Positions 37,761 through 46,576 of a stretch of DNA of 64,000 bases are shown here, piece by piece. Position 1 is the stretch's first letter. Every line of letters starts with the position of its first letter. The stretch lies in NCBI RefSeq assembly GCF_030867145.1, contig NC_134414.1:20912518-20976517 (forward strand), in the 5' to 3' direction. The notes under the pieces were generated by a model. That model ran no database searches and had not been told where the DNA came from. It was given only the letters and a program-made list of their open reading frames with translations. A program made the position numbers and the translations under genes. The DNA is from Opisthocomus hoazin (Eukaryota > Chordata > Aves > Opisthocomiformes > Opisthocomidae).

Positions 37761-39753
37761 ATATCCTGAGACTATATAAATCAGAGCTATGCAAATTGGC
37801 AGCATAAATTCTGGCTGGAAAGTTTCATATTAATTTTTAAAAAATAAAATAATTCAAATCCAGGAATCTTTCTAAGATTTTTTTCTTGCACCACTGAGGC
37901 TTTGGTAAATGCTTCACGTGAAATAACTTTGAATGATATCAATGGAGATGCATCCATTTATTCCAACTGCACCTCAGGAAACTGAAGATGGGAAGCAATA
38001 CCCTGTACAGTACAGGCAGAGCCAAGAGAAACATTTCATTCTCCACCTGGTTGCAGCAGAGACAATGAGTCCTAATTTCTGTATGGGTGGTTTCTCCACT
38101 CATCACCCACCGCCTGGAAAATCCCTGTGTTGTCAAAAATCGTGACTGGGAGGCAAAATGACACAAGCATCATGAGAAATTGCTATATGCTCCTCAGGCC
38201 AGCACTGGAGAACGTTACCAAACACCCAACACCCAATGACTGCAGTTGGCTTTGCCAACAAAATTTGTACTCAGCACTTCCCTGACTCAGAGAAACTTTT
38301 TATTGTGGCAAGCATTAGATACTGAGTACTGCCACCAGAGACAGTATATGGAGTTAGACAGACCAGTGATCTACTCAAAAGCAAACCCCTGCTTTTTGAT
38401 CAAAACCCTTCTAACCAAAGTACATATCATGTTTGTTCTAGTCTTTTGCCTGCTGTATTCCATTCCTCTGAAAAGAAAATACAGTTATTATTCAAGTATT
38501 TTTTGAGGTGATAGGAAGAAAATTTCACACGGGTGAGGAGCCAGAGTCGTGATGGCTGATGTGTACGTGCTAAGTAGAGGATGTGAACTGGCAGAAGGAA
38601 CCTCCATCCATGAGCTCTGTGCTGCTCCACATAGCTGTGTTCCTGGGCACAACACCCCCACAGCCCAACCAGTCACCTAGAGAACAACACCACCGTGCCC
38701 CTACCCTGTTTCAAGGACACAAAGATGCATAATGCTTTGCTCTGAGGGAATAGCAACAGCCACACCTCCTAGAAGGTGCTCAGAGAGGCAATAAATCTTC
38801 CTGAACTCTTGCCAGAGAGGCCTGGTGGCTCAGAGATTAGGGCACGATAATGGTTTCCAGGCATAATTTTTCCCCCATATTGAAAGTATATTCTTTACAT
38901 CTAGCACATCAGGACAAGGTGGTAACTTCAAGTCTATCCAACAAATTGGAGCATAAAAAATTGATAAATGACACAGTTTATTTTTAGTTTGGATTCTCCC
39001 CATTCTATTTAGAGCATGAAGTCCAGAGGCAAAGAATGAAAAAACAAGTCCCATGAAAATAAGTTTTGTCTTAACAGCTGGGTGAGCCAGCAGTGCACAC
39101 TACAAAGCATCAACAAGGGAGATTTGGGAGCTACAGCCCACCCAGCTGGCACCGCAGCCACACTTGGGTGAATGCTCAGTGTAAGCAGTTCTAACCACGT
39201 TTCCTACGCAGAAGCTCAGGTATGAGGCATCAGATTGCTTGTAGACAAAATGTACAAGTCTTGAAGCAATTAAAGTTAGGAGTGGGCAAAGATACCAAAC
39301 TCTTGATGACTTTCATAAGCCCACCCAAATTTCTGTTTCACCGCTTTTAACTCTCATTGGTTGTTTTCTCTTTGGTCAAAAACCTCAAGTAGACTCAAAC
39401 TAATTACCATTCTTCCCTGTCTGTCATGTCAACAGGTCAAACATCATTTCAAACAAGTGAAAAATGGGCAGAGCAAACCTGAAGAAACTCACCATTCAGA
39501 GAGAAAAAAAGTTGAGACATCTGTTCCTCAGCTCTGAGCAACTGTCAGAAACTGGGCGTTTTCACAGTGATAGACCAGACGTGACACGATGTGGTGATTC
39601 TCATGAACAAAATGCGCTTCAGTAACTGTGAGAAGCTACGCTAACATAGTCATATCTGTAAAAGACCTCATCATCTAAGGCATTGGCTAATACAGCAGGA
39701 TGCAAGCAGTCAAAACACCATAGGCATGCCCCAGTATAAAACTAGACCCAAGC
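37761..39753. other. Unassigned stretch
   Basis: AT-rich at the left, more balanced towards 38.5 kb. No gene, RNA or repeat family was recognised. It lies downstream of the VMO1-like relic on the minus strand. Confidence 0.45.
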
Positions 39754-39759
39754 TTTATT
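39754..39759 (-). promoter_or_regulatory. Poly(A) signal AATAAA of the VMO1-like relic
   Basis: On the minus strand the sequence reads caataaagc about 300 nt after the start of the last VMO1-like exon, where a cleavage signal would be expected. In the relic the reading frame runs through it, because the normal stop upstream has been lost. Confidence 0.6.
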
Positions 39760-40884
39760 GATGTTTGATTTGCTGTGGTACATGGGATGTGATGTGTAGG
39801 CAGCGATGATGTGTAGTCATCCTGAAACCCCTGTGGGGGCTCTGCCTTGGTCTGGAGACCACATATGTGGCAGCTTTTTCTCCATGGGCCAAATCTGCCC
39901 CACGGTAGTCCATCACCTACTAGCACAGTTACATCTGAGCAGCTGAACTGGATGTTGTTGGCTGCTGTGACATCACCTCCTCCTTGGGACTTCTCTGATC
40001 TCAGTGAGAAGGAGATCAGGTAGCCTACAGGGCAAACCTGGAAGCTAGTCCAGGTACCCCACCTGACAAAAAAGCAGAAAGGAATGTCTGGGCTCTGCAA
40101 ACCACTGTGAAGTGCTCCTTCTACTTACCATGCTGCCCTCAAGCTTAATGCTTGCTCATAGCAGTGACCAGCACAACGTCTGGCTGCAGTCTGGGGCACC
40201 TTACTTTCTCCTTTTTTTTTTATTTTTCCTTCCCTTCCAAGGCTGTAAGTTTCTTTTTATTGATATCTTATCAGAAAAACACCAAGAATTCTGAGACTGG
40301 ATAGTCATGGCTCTGGTGGAAGCTCCAAGGACATCCTGAGCTCACGTGGATTTTATGAGGAATCTTTGACCTGTCTGACAAGTACGCTCTAGGCAGCAGG
40401 GAGAGCAGACACTCTGCCATCCGAAGGTGCAGTGCTGTTCGCTTCACCGATATAACTTCTAAATGTATGGTTAAAAACCCCTTTCCTTGCATCTGCCCCA
40501 GGTGTTGCATATTTCCAAGAGGGACTCTAGCCCTGGGACTATGCTTGGGTTGTTCACAGTGCTCTGCAGAAACTTCAAGAGCAAACAGAAGGTGGTAATG
40601 TGAAGTAATCATGTTTAATTACCCTAAAAATGAATGAACAAAAACACCAACCACCTGCTTTAATTTACTTCATACTACGGCACTATGCAGACGAAGCAAG
40701 TCAGAGAAGAGACCCCTGCAGATGGTGACACCTATGGCTATTTTGTGAGCTGGTACATGACAAACACGGGAGAAACCAGTGTTACTTATTCCCCCACCAA
40801 GGACTTCACGAATGAGTCATCTTCACAATGCAGGCGTACATCATTCAGAGCTGTGTAATCTCTTCCAAGATGGGAGGGCTCCAC
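39760..40884 (-). pseudogene. VMO1: VMO1-like gene remnant (vitelline membrane outer layer protein 1 family)
   Basis: VMO1 is a small secreted beta-prism protein of the egg vitelline membrane outer layer, built of three pseudo-repeats. Two exons are visible. Exon 2 (40,884-40,790) follows the acceptor ctacttcag and reads [20 protein letters not shown]... to SLVG, matching the family pattern VEP...DDTALN.(I/V)RL.C. Exon 3 starts at 40,062 after a tract ending tttttgtcag and reads WGTWTSF..CP.GYL, then [33 protein letters not shown] and [12 protein letters not shown]. Phases agree: exon 2 ends after two bases of a codon and exon 3 supplies the third. Lesions: the exon 2 donor reads ataagt instead of gtaagt; the C-terminal DDTALN...FCC block is unrecognisable after QDD and its stop is missing; the DDTA motifs read DYTA and DVTA. 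No credible exon 1 lies next to exon 2. A divergent living paralogue is possible, but a pseudogene is more likely. Confidence 0.8.
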
Positions 40885-41712
40885 CTGAAGTAGAAGTCAC
40901 ACAGGGACAGAGGTTAAGGCAAGGGGAAAGCGACCCAGAAAAAGTCCTTTAAATGCCAGTCATAAACAGTCCCAACTCCTTTCTCTAATGAGAAAGAGAA
41001 AATGTCTTGGGAAGCACATGGGAAAAGATGTCTGTCACTGGAAAACTGCAACGTACCTACATAACATTTGCAACATGTTCTTCTCTGTGTTTTCTAGATA
41101 TTTCTGACCCAACACGTGAGGCAGAGACTCTGAGTCCCAGAAGAGACACTGGTGGAGGCTGCCTCTCACCCTGATTCCAGCAGCAGATTTCAGCACTGAC
41201 ATGGCTTCTGTCAGCACCACCAGCCACAGGCAGACCACTCATCTGCCAGCACACTTCTATCCAGACTGAGAGCAAAACAGTTCTGGCAGTAGTTCTGTTT
41301 TTGCTGTATCTAATGGGAGACTCTTGTCCTAAAAGAAAAAAAAAAGATATTTTTCTTTACTGGTGTAACTACAGTGGAAACATTTTCTAGGCTAAAGTTT
41401 GTAGAAGACTCATAGTTTTATGTACAGACTACCATACTCAGGAAGAGGAAAAACTCTGCAGAAGGTTAAAATCTGCAGAAGACCCTCCTGGGAGGTGGAG
41501 AGCTGTAGAGCAGGGTGCAGGGACATGAGGTGGTGGGAAATAGGCAGAATTTTACCTTCAGCTCAAATCCATTAACATAGCTGTAGTGGCAAAGCTGATG
41601 ACTCCCTCAATTGCCCCAGTGGCCTCCATTGGACATCTTGATGACAAAGGTGTATTCACGCGCCCCTGTGCCCGGGGTGCAGAGGGAGAGGAGCAGGATG
41701 AGGGTAGCTGGC
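40885..41712. other. Sequence upstream of the VMO1-like exons, exon 1 not found
   Basis: The first VMO1 exon should lie here on the minus strand. A hydrophobic signal-peptide-like stretch (VCLWLVVLTEA) is readable at about 41,235-41,200 and is followed by a possible donor (aggtgagagg, near 41,167). It has no in-frame ATG, although an ATG sits one base out of frame just upstream. The conserved NGG.WG.W block was not found, so exon 1 is lost, diverged or elsewhere. Confidence 0.3.
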
Positions 41713-41930
41713 ATCACAGAATCACAGAGTCACAGAATGGTAGGGGTTAGAAGGGAACTCTGTGGGTCATCTAGTCCAACCCCACTGTCGAAGCAGGGTC
41801 ACCTACAGCAGGCTGCAAAGGACCTTGTCCAGGTGGGTCTTGAATGTTTCCAGAGAGGGAGACTCCACAACCTCCCTGGGCAGCCTGTTCCAGTGCTCCG
41901 TCACCCTCAGAGGGAAGAAGTTCTTCCTCA
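41713..41930 (-). mobile_element. 3' end of the long minus-strand CR1, separated from its body
   Basis: Reverse-complement CR1 3' end: octamer tail (atcacagaatcacagagtca) at the left, running up to the ORF2 C-terminal block [20 protein letters not shown]. It stops at ttcttcctca (41,930). The missing neighbour of this break, catgttcagatgg, is found at 42,181, so this piece is the detached end of the element that continues at 42,181-44,900. Confidence 0.92.
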
Positions 41931-42180
41931 ATGGGCATAAACTGAGGCATAGGAAGTTCCGTCTGAACATGAGGAAGAACTTCTTCCCTCTGAGGGTGAC
42001 GGAGCACTGGAACAGGCTGCCCAGGGAGGTTGTGGATTCTCCTTCTCTGGAGATATTCAAGACCCTCCTGGACAAGGTCCTGTGCAGCCTGCTGTAGGTG
42101 ACCCTGCTTCGGCAGGAGGGTTGGACTAGATGACCCACAGAGGTCCCTTCCAACCCCTACTATTCTGTGATTCTGTGATT
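41931..42180 (+). mobile_element. CR1 LINE 3' end nested antisense inside another CR1
   Basis: A 5'-truncated plus-strand CR1 of about 250 bp. It begins at the [19 protein letters not shown] block and keeps the ORF2 frame open to the natural stop after KVLCSLL (42,097). The 3' region and an attctgtgattctgtgatt tail follow. It interrupts the minus-strand CR1 precisely: host sequence ends ...cctca on the left and resumes catgttc on the right, leaving only a 2-bp 'ca' overlap or duplication. CR1 typically makes no or very short target duplications. Confidence 0.92.
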
Positions 42181-44859
42181 CATGTTCAGATGGAACTTCC
42201 TATGCTTCAGTTTGTGCACATTGCCCCTTGTCCTGTCCCTGGACACCACTGAAAAGAGTCGGGCCCCATTCTCTTGACACCCACCCTTGAGATATTTATA
42301 AACATTTATTAGGTCCCATCTCAGCCTTTTTTTCTTCAGGCTAAACAAACCTAGCTCCCTCAGTCTCTCCTCATAGGAGAGATGCTCCAGTCCCCTCATC
42401 ATCCTCGTAGCCCTCTGCTGGACTCTTTCCAGTAGCTCCTCATCTTTCTTGAAATGGGGAGCCCAGAACTGGACACAGGACTCCAGATGAGGCCTCACTA
42501 GGGCAGTGTAGAGGGGAAGAAGAACCTCCCTCGACCTGCTGGCCACACTCCTCCTAATGCATCCCAGGATCCCATTGGCTTTCTTGGCAGCCAGGGCACA
42601 CTGCTGGCTCATGGCCAACCTGTCGTCCACCAGCACACCCAGGTCCCTCTCCACAGAGCTGCACTCCAGCAGGTCCGCCCCAAGCCTGTACTCGTGCATG
42701 GGGTTGTTCCTCCCCAGGTGCAGGACCCTGCATTTGCCCTTGTTGAACCTCATCAGGTTCCTCTCTGCCCAACTTCCCAGCCTGTCCAGGTCATGCTGAA
42801 TGGCAGCACAGCCTTCTGGTGTATCCACCACTCCTTCCAGTTTTGTGTCGTCAGCAAACTTGCTGAGGGTACACTCTAACTCTTCATCCAGGTCGTTGAT
42901 GAAGAAGTTAAACAAGACTGGGCCCTGTACTGACCCCTGGGGGACACTAGTTACAGACCTCCAACTAGACTCAGCGCCGCTGATGACAACCCTCCGAGTT
43001 CGGCCATTCAACCAGTTCTCAATCCACCTCAATGTCCACTCATCCAGTCCACACTTCCTGAGCTTCCCTGGGAGGATGTTATGGGAGACCGTGTCGAAAG
43101 CCTTGCTGAAGTCTAGGTAGACAACATCCACGGCTCTCCCTTCATCTACCCAGCCAGTCATGCCATCGTAGAAAGCTATCAGATTGGTCAGGCATGAATT
43201 CCCCTTAGTGAATCCATGCTGACTACTCCTGATAACCTTCTTTTCCTCCACTTGCTTGATGATGACCTCCAGGATGAGCTGCTCCATCCCCTTTCCCGGG
43301 ATGGAGGTGAGGCTGACCGGCCTGTAGTTTCCTAGGTCCTCCTTCTTGCCCTTTTTCAAGATTGGAGTGACACTGGCCTTTCTCCAGTCCTCGGGCACCT
43401 CTCCTGTCCTCCAGGACCTCTCAAAGATGATGGAGAGTGGCTCAGCAATGACATCCGCCAGCTCCCTCAGCACTCGTGGGTGCATTCCATCGGGGCCCAT
43501 GGATTTGTGGGCATTCAGATTGCTTAAGCGATCCCTCACACAGTCCTCCTCGACCAAGGGAAAGTCATCCTCTCTGTAAGCTTCTTCTCTTACCTCCGGG
43601 GCCTGGGATTTCTGAGGGCCTGCCTTGGCACTGAAGACTGAAACAAAGAAGGCATTCAGTAGCTCTGCCTTCTCTGCATCCTCCGTCACCAGGACACCCG
43701 CCTCATTCAGCAGCGGCCCCACATTGTCCCTAGCCTTCCTTTTGCTGCTGATGTAGCTGAAGAAGCCCTTCTTGTTGTTTTTGACATCTCTTGCCAGCTT
43801 CAATTCCAGGTGGGCCTTGGCCTTCCTCGTCGCATCTCTGCATGCTCTGACCACATTCCTGTATTCTTCACAAGTGGCCTGTCCCTCTTTCCACATTCCA
43901 TGTACCTTTCTCTTCCACCTGAGCTCCGCTAGAAGCTCCTTGTTCAACCATGCAGGTCTCCTGCTTCCTTTGCTCGATGTCTTGCTCAGGGGGATGCACC
44001 ACTCCTGAGCGCGAAGGAAGTGACGTTTAAATAGCGACCAGCACTCTTGGACCCCCCTGCCTTCGAGAGCCCTGGCCCACGGGATTCCTCTCAGTAGCTT
44101 CTTGAACTGGCCAAAGTTAGCCCTCCTGAGGTCCAAGGTTTTGATCCTACTTATCGCCCTGCTTTCTCCACGCAGGATCCTGAACTCAACCACTTCATGG
44201 TCACTGCAGCCAAGTCTACCTCTGACCTTCACATCCTCCACCAGTCCCTCCTTGTTTGTTAATACAAGGTCCAGCAGAGTGCCTTTCCTTGTTGGTTCCT
44301 CCACCACTTGCATCAGAAAGTTATCATCGATGCTCTGTAGGAACCTCCTGGATTGCGCCTGCCTAGCTGTATGGTCTTCCCAGCTGATGTCAGGGTAGTT
44401 GAATTCTCCCATGAGAACCAGGGCCTGTGACTGTGAGGCTGCTTGTAGCTGCCTGTAGAAGGCCTCATCAACTTCTTCCTCCTGGTCAGGTGGTCTGTAG
44501 TACACACCCACAGTAATGTCACCCTTATGATCCAGTCCCTTAATTCTAACCCACAAGCTCTCAACTCGTTCTTCATCTGCCCCCAGGCAAAGCTCAATGC
44601 ACTCCAGTTGCTCCCTCACATACAGAGCAACTCCACCACCTCTCCTTGATGGCTTGTTTTTCCTAAAGAGTCTGTAGCCATCCATGACAGCATGCCTGTC
44701 ATGTGAGTTGTCCCACCACGTTTCTGTGATGGTGACCAAGTCATAGCTGTCCTGCTGTATAATGGCTTCCAGCTCCTCCTGTTTATTGCCCACACTACAT
44801 GCGTTGGTATAGACACACTTGAGCTGGGCTGTCAATCTCACCCCTGACCCTGGGCTCAT
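42160..44859 (-). CDS. CR1 ORF2 protein: AP-like endonuclease plus reverse transcriptase (899 codons, C-terminus broken)
   Basis: Target-primed reverse transcription enzyme of a CR1 LINE. The endonuclease occupies about residues 12-230: [40 protein letters not shown] near 150 (usually GDFN, so the aspartate is replaced by glutamate) and [10 protein letters not shown] near 217. A connector with [16 protein letters not shown] follows. The RT has [25 protein letters not shown], motif [14 protein letters not shown] near 580, SVPQGSV (one residue shorter than usual SGVPQGSV) and motif C FADDTKL near 669. The frame has no stop or frameshift over almost 2.7 kb. The last residues after KFHLNM come from the nested CR1 read antisense, so about 60-70 normal C-terminal residues are missing. 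Start is taken at the first in-frame Met; the true one may differ. The uninterrupted frame points to a young insertion, but function is unlikely given the break and the D to E change. Confidence 0.88.
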   Translation of the reverse strand: MSPGSGVRLTAQLKCVYTNACSVGNKQEELEAIIQQDSYDLVTITETWWDNSHDRHAVMDGYRLFRKNKPSRRGGGVALYVREQLECIELCLGADEERVESLWVRIKGLDHKGDITVGVYYRPPDQEEEVDEAFYRQLQAASQSQALVLMGEFNYPDISWEDHTARQAQSRRFLQSIDDNFLMQVVEEPTRKGTLLDLVLTNKEGLVEDVKVRGRLGCSDHEVVEFRILRGESRAISRIKTLDLRRANFGQFKKLLRGIPWARALEGRGVQECWSLFKRHFLRAQEWCIPLSKTSSKGSRRPAWLNKELLAELRWKRKVHGMWKEGQATCEEYRNVVRACRDATRKAKAHLELKLARDVKNNKKGFFSYISSKRKARDNVGPLLNEAGVLVTEDAEKAELLNAFFVSVFSAKAGPQKSQAPEVREEAYREDDFPLVEEDCVRDRLSNLNAHKSMGPDGMHPRVLRELADVIAEPLSIIFERSWRTGEVPEDWRKASVTPILKKGKKEDLGNYRPVSLTSIPGKGMEQLILEVIIKQVEEKKVIRSSQHGFTKGNSCLTNLIAFYDGMTGWVDEGRAVDVVYLDFSKAFDTVSHNILPGKLRKCGLDEWTLRWIENWLNGRTRRVVISGAESSWRSVTSVPQGSVQGPVLFNFFINDLDEELECTLSKFADDTKLEGVVDTPEGCAAIQHDLDRLGSWAERNLMRFNKGKCRVLHLGRNNPMHEYRLGADLLECSSVERDLGVLVDDRLAMSQQCALAAKKANGILGCIRRSVASRSREVLLPLYTALVRPHLESCVQFWAPHFKKDEELLERVQQRATRMMRGLEHLSYEERLRELGLFSLKKKRLRWDLINVYKYLKGGCQENGARLFSVVSRDRTRGNVHKLKHRKFHLNMNHRITE

Positions 44860-44900
44860 CCCTAGTGAGCTGGGTGATGTCCCCTTCCCCCTTCAAACCT
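42181..44900 (-). mobile_element. Near-complete CR1 ORF2-bearing element, minus strand
   Basis: The longest CR1 in the window. It contains the complete endonuclease and reverse transcriptase of ORF2 and extends slightly upstream of it. Upstream sequence beyond about 44,900 (minus-strand 5' side) does not look like CR1 ORF1, so the element is 5'-truncated near the start of ORF2; the exact 5' end is uncertain. Its 3' end is displaced to 41,713-41,930 by the nested insertion. It is of the ATTCTGTG-tailed type. Confidence 0.95.
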
Positions 44901-45378
44901 AGTTTCATCTCTTGCACTCTGCATCAGCTCAAGGAGAGCTGATATATGGACAGGGGAAATCATACTCTGCCAAGGCAGCTTGCCTTTCCCCACCAGTCCA
45001 TTGCCAAGCTCCATAGGAACAATACTTTCCACCCGGGCAGTGACACAGCACTTGCTGACCAGCTCACAGTGCCCATGAGAAGCTCCCCTGGGAATTTGAC
45101 AGCCAACACGCAGCAGATGCTACCACTGCAGGTGTATCCACCATCACTGCAGGGCTACAGCAAGATTTATGTTCTCCTTGCTGTGCTCACAGCAGAGGCT
45201 TAACATTGATTCCTGCTTTTGGCTATGCAGATACTTGGCCATGGGGCTGTTTGCCTTTTGAGAGAAACTGTCATAACCATTTTAATTTTTGCTGGATGTC
45301 TGGCAAGACAGGTCAAACTATACAGAGAAACACAAGGGACCTGGTCTGGAATGAAGTGTAAGCAAACTCAAGACTTCA
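44901..45378. other. Unassigned stretch
   Basis: Between the long CR1 and the next CR1 fragments. No gene or repeat was recognised. Confidence 0.45.
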
Positions 45379-45440
45379 CATAATCAGAGAACCACAGAAC
45401 GGTAGGGTTTGGAAGGGATGTCTGGGTGTCATCTTGTGTC
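45379..45440 (-). mobile_element. CR1 3'-terminal fragment
   Basis: About 60 bp of reverse-complement CR1 end: atcagagaaccacagaacgg (decayed octamers) then tagggtttggaagggatgtc and a match to the tgtcatctagt block. After that the similarity stops. It is a separate, shorter insertion or relic from the one at 45,521. Confidence 0.75.
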
Positions 45441-45520
45441 TTGTCACCTTGTGTCTCAGAACACCCTCTATTGAATAGGATTCCTGGTAAGCTTGACATA
45501 TGTGTACATTATTTATGGTT

Positions 45521-45841
45521 TCATAGAATCATAGAGTGATAGAATGCTTTGGGTTGGAAGGGACATTTAGAGTTCATCTAGTCCAACCTCCTGCAGTAAG
45601 CAGGGACATCTTTAACTACATCAGGTTGCTCAGAGCCCCATCCAACCTGACCTTGAATGTTTCCAGGGACGGGGCCTCCATTACCTAGCTGGGCAACCTG
45701 TTCCAGTGTTTCACCACCCTCATTGTAAAAAAATTCTTCCTTACATCCAGTCTAAATCTACCCTCCCTTAGTTTAAAACCATTACCCCTTGTGCTGTCAC
45801 AAAAGGCCTTGCTAAAAAGTTTGTCCCCATCTTTCTTTGTC
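45521..45841 (-). mobile_element. CR1 LINE 3' end, minus strand
   Basis: Reverse-complement CR1 starting with the octamer tail (catagaatcatagagtgata), then ttgggttggaagggacattt and catctagtccaacctcctgc. It continues into the ORF2 C-terminal block (minus strand: [21 protein letters not shown]). It is an ATTCTATG-tailed type, and its 3' region differs from the 42-kb copies. T-rich sequence borders its 5' end at 45,840-45,865. Confidence 0.92.
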
Positions 45842-45941
45842 TTTTTTTTGCTGTTTTTTTTTATCTCAATAAAAAACACTGTGCTCTGCTTTGCAACAAG
45901 CTTAGCTGTAGTTAGACTTGCCGGGATGCCCACAGTGATTC

Positions 45942-46155
45942 TCAGGGATCACTGAGGTAGATGCCATTGGGAGGGAAGCTGGAAGGCAGGTTTTCTGGAA
46001 AGGTGATACTGAACTTGAGCACACAGTCTTTGAGGATGTCATGATGCAGGGAGAGGTGAATTTGAAACGCTGGAGTTGACACCATCTTGACATACAGACA
46101 ACCAATGCTCCCTAGGGCCCTTAGTTGGGCTGGCAGGATCTGGTAGAAGCTGTTT
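45942..46155 (-). CDS. Candidate terminal exon, unidentified protein
   Basis: On the minus strand a polypyrimidine-containing stretch (ctgctctttgcctcttgaac) leads to AG acceptors at 46,159-46,156. The frame then reads [38 protein letters not shown] and [19 protein letters not shown] and ends [13 protein letters not shown] at 45,942. The residue mix (alternating hydrophobic beta-like pattern, paired Cys) looks like real protein, unlike the background frames. If joined to the small exon at 46,576-46,511, the reading frame is continuous. I do not recognise the family. There is no AATAAA on the minus strand soon after the stop; CR1 sequence begins at 45,841. A decayed pseudogene exon is equally possible. 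Confidence 0.4.
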
Positions 46156-46510
46156 CTCTGTTCAAGAGGCAAAGAGCAGAATGCATTTTAAGAAAGTATG
46201 TTGAGCCTCGGGATTTTATAGCAAGATGGAGTGCCAGAACTACCAGAAGATAGAGATTTTCCCTCTTCTAGGTTTCTCTTCCAGTCTCCAGTCTGCTCCC
46301 TCTGTTCCAGTCCCATTAAGTGGTGATGTTACCTTTCCCACTCTTGGCTCTGTACTCCCCTTCCACTTGTCAGTGTTCTGTACTGGTAGCAATATGTGCG
46401 AATTGAGATGACGGGAAGCTAGACGCCTTTCGGTGGAAGGAACCAAAAGAGTAAGGCACATGATGGAAGCATAGCCTATCTTCCTCTTTAAACTAGAACT
46501 TTCATCTTAC

Positions 46511-46576
46511 TTGTCCAAGGGAGTGTCAAAGTCCAGCGGAAACATGCGTTTCCCCACAAGGACCGTGCAATCACAG
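46511..46576 (-). CDS. Candidate 66-bp internal exon, same unidentified gene
   Basis: The minus strand shows an acceptor (cctggctctccag) at 46,577-46,578, a 66-bp open segment reading CDCTVLVGKRMFPLDFDTPL, and a good donor (acaa then gtaaga) at 46,510. It ends after two bases of a Lys codon, and the exon starting at 46,155 supplies the third base, giving ...PLDK-NSFYQ.... The intron would be 355 bp. The upstream exon was not found. The agreement of both splice sites and phase is the main support; a short open segment can arise by chance. Confidence 0.35.

Larger units (their letters stand above)
41713..42180. repeat. Large CR1 inverted repeat (arms about 210-218 bp, spacer 40 bp)
   Basis: The detached CR1 3' end (41,713-41,930, minus) and the nested CR1 (41,971-42,180, plus) are near-identical in opposite orientation, separated by about 40 bp. 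The DNA, or a transcript of it, could fold into a hairpin of about 210 bp. Differences between the arms are few by eye. Confidence 0.88.

Noticed and set aside
42557..44816. Plus-strand and alternative minus-strand frames across the long CR1
   Set aside because: Antisense and shifted shadows of the 899-codon ORF2.
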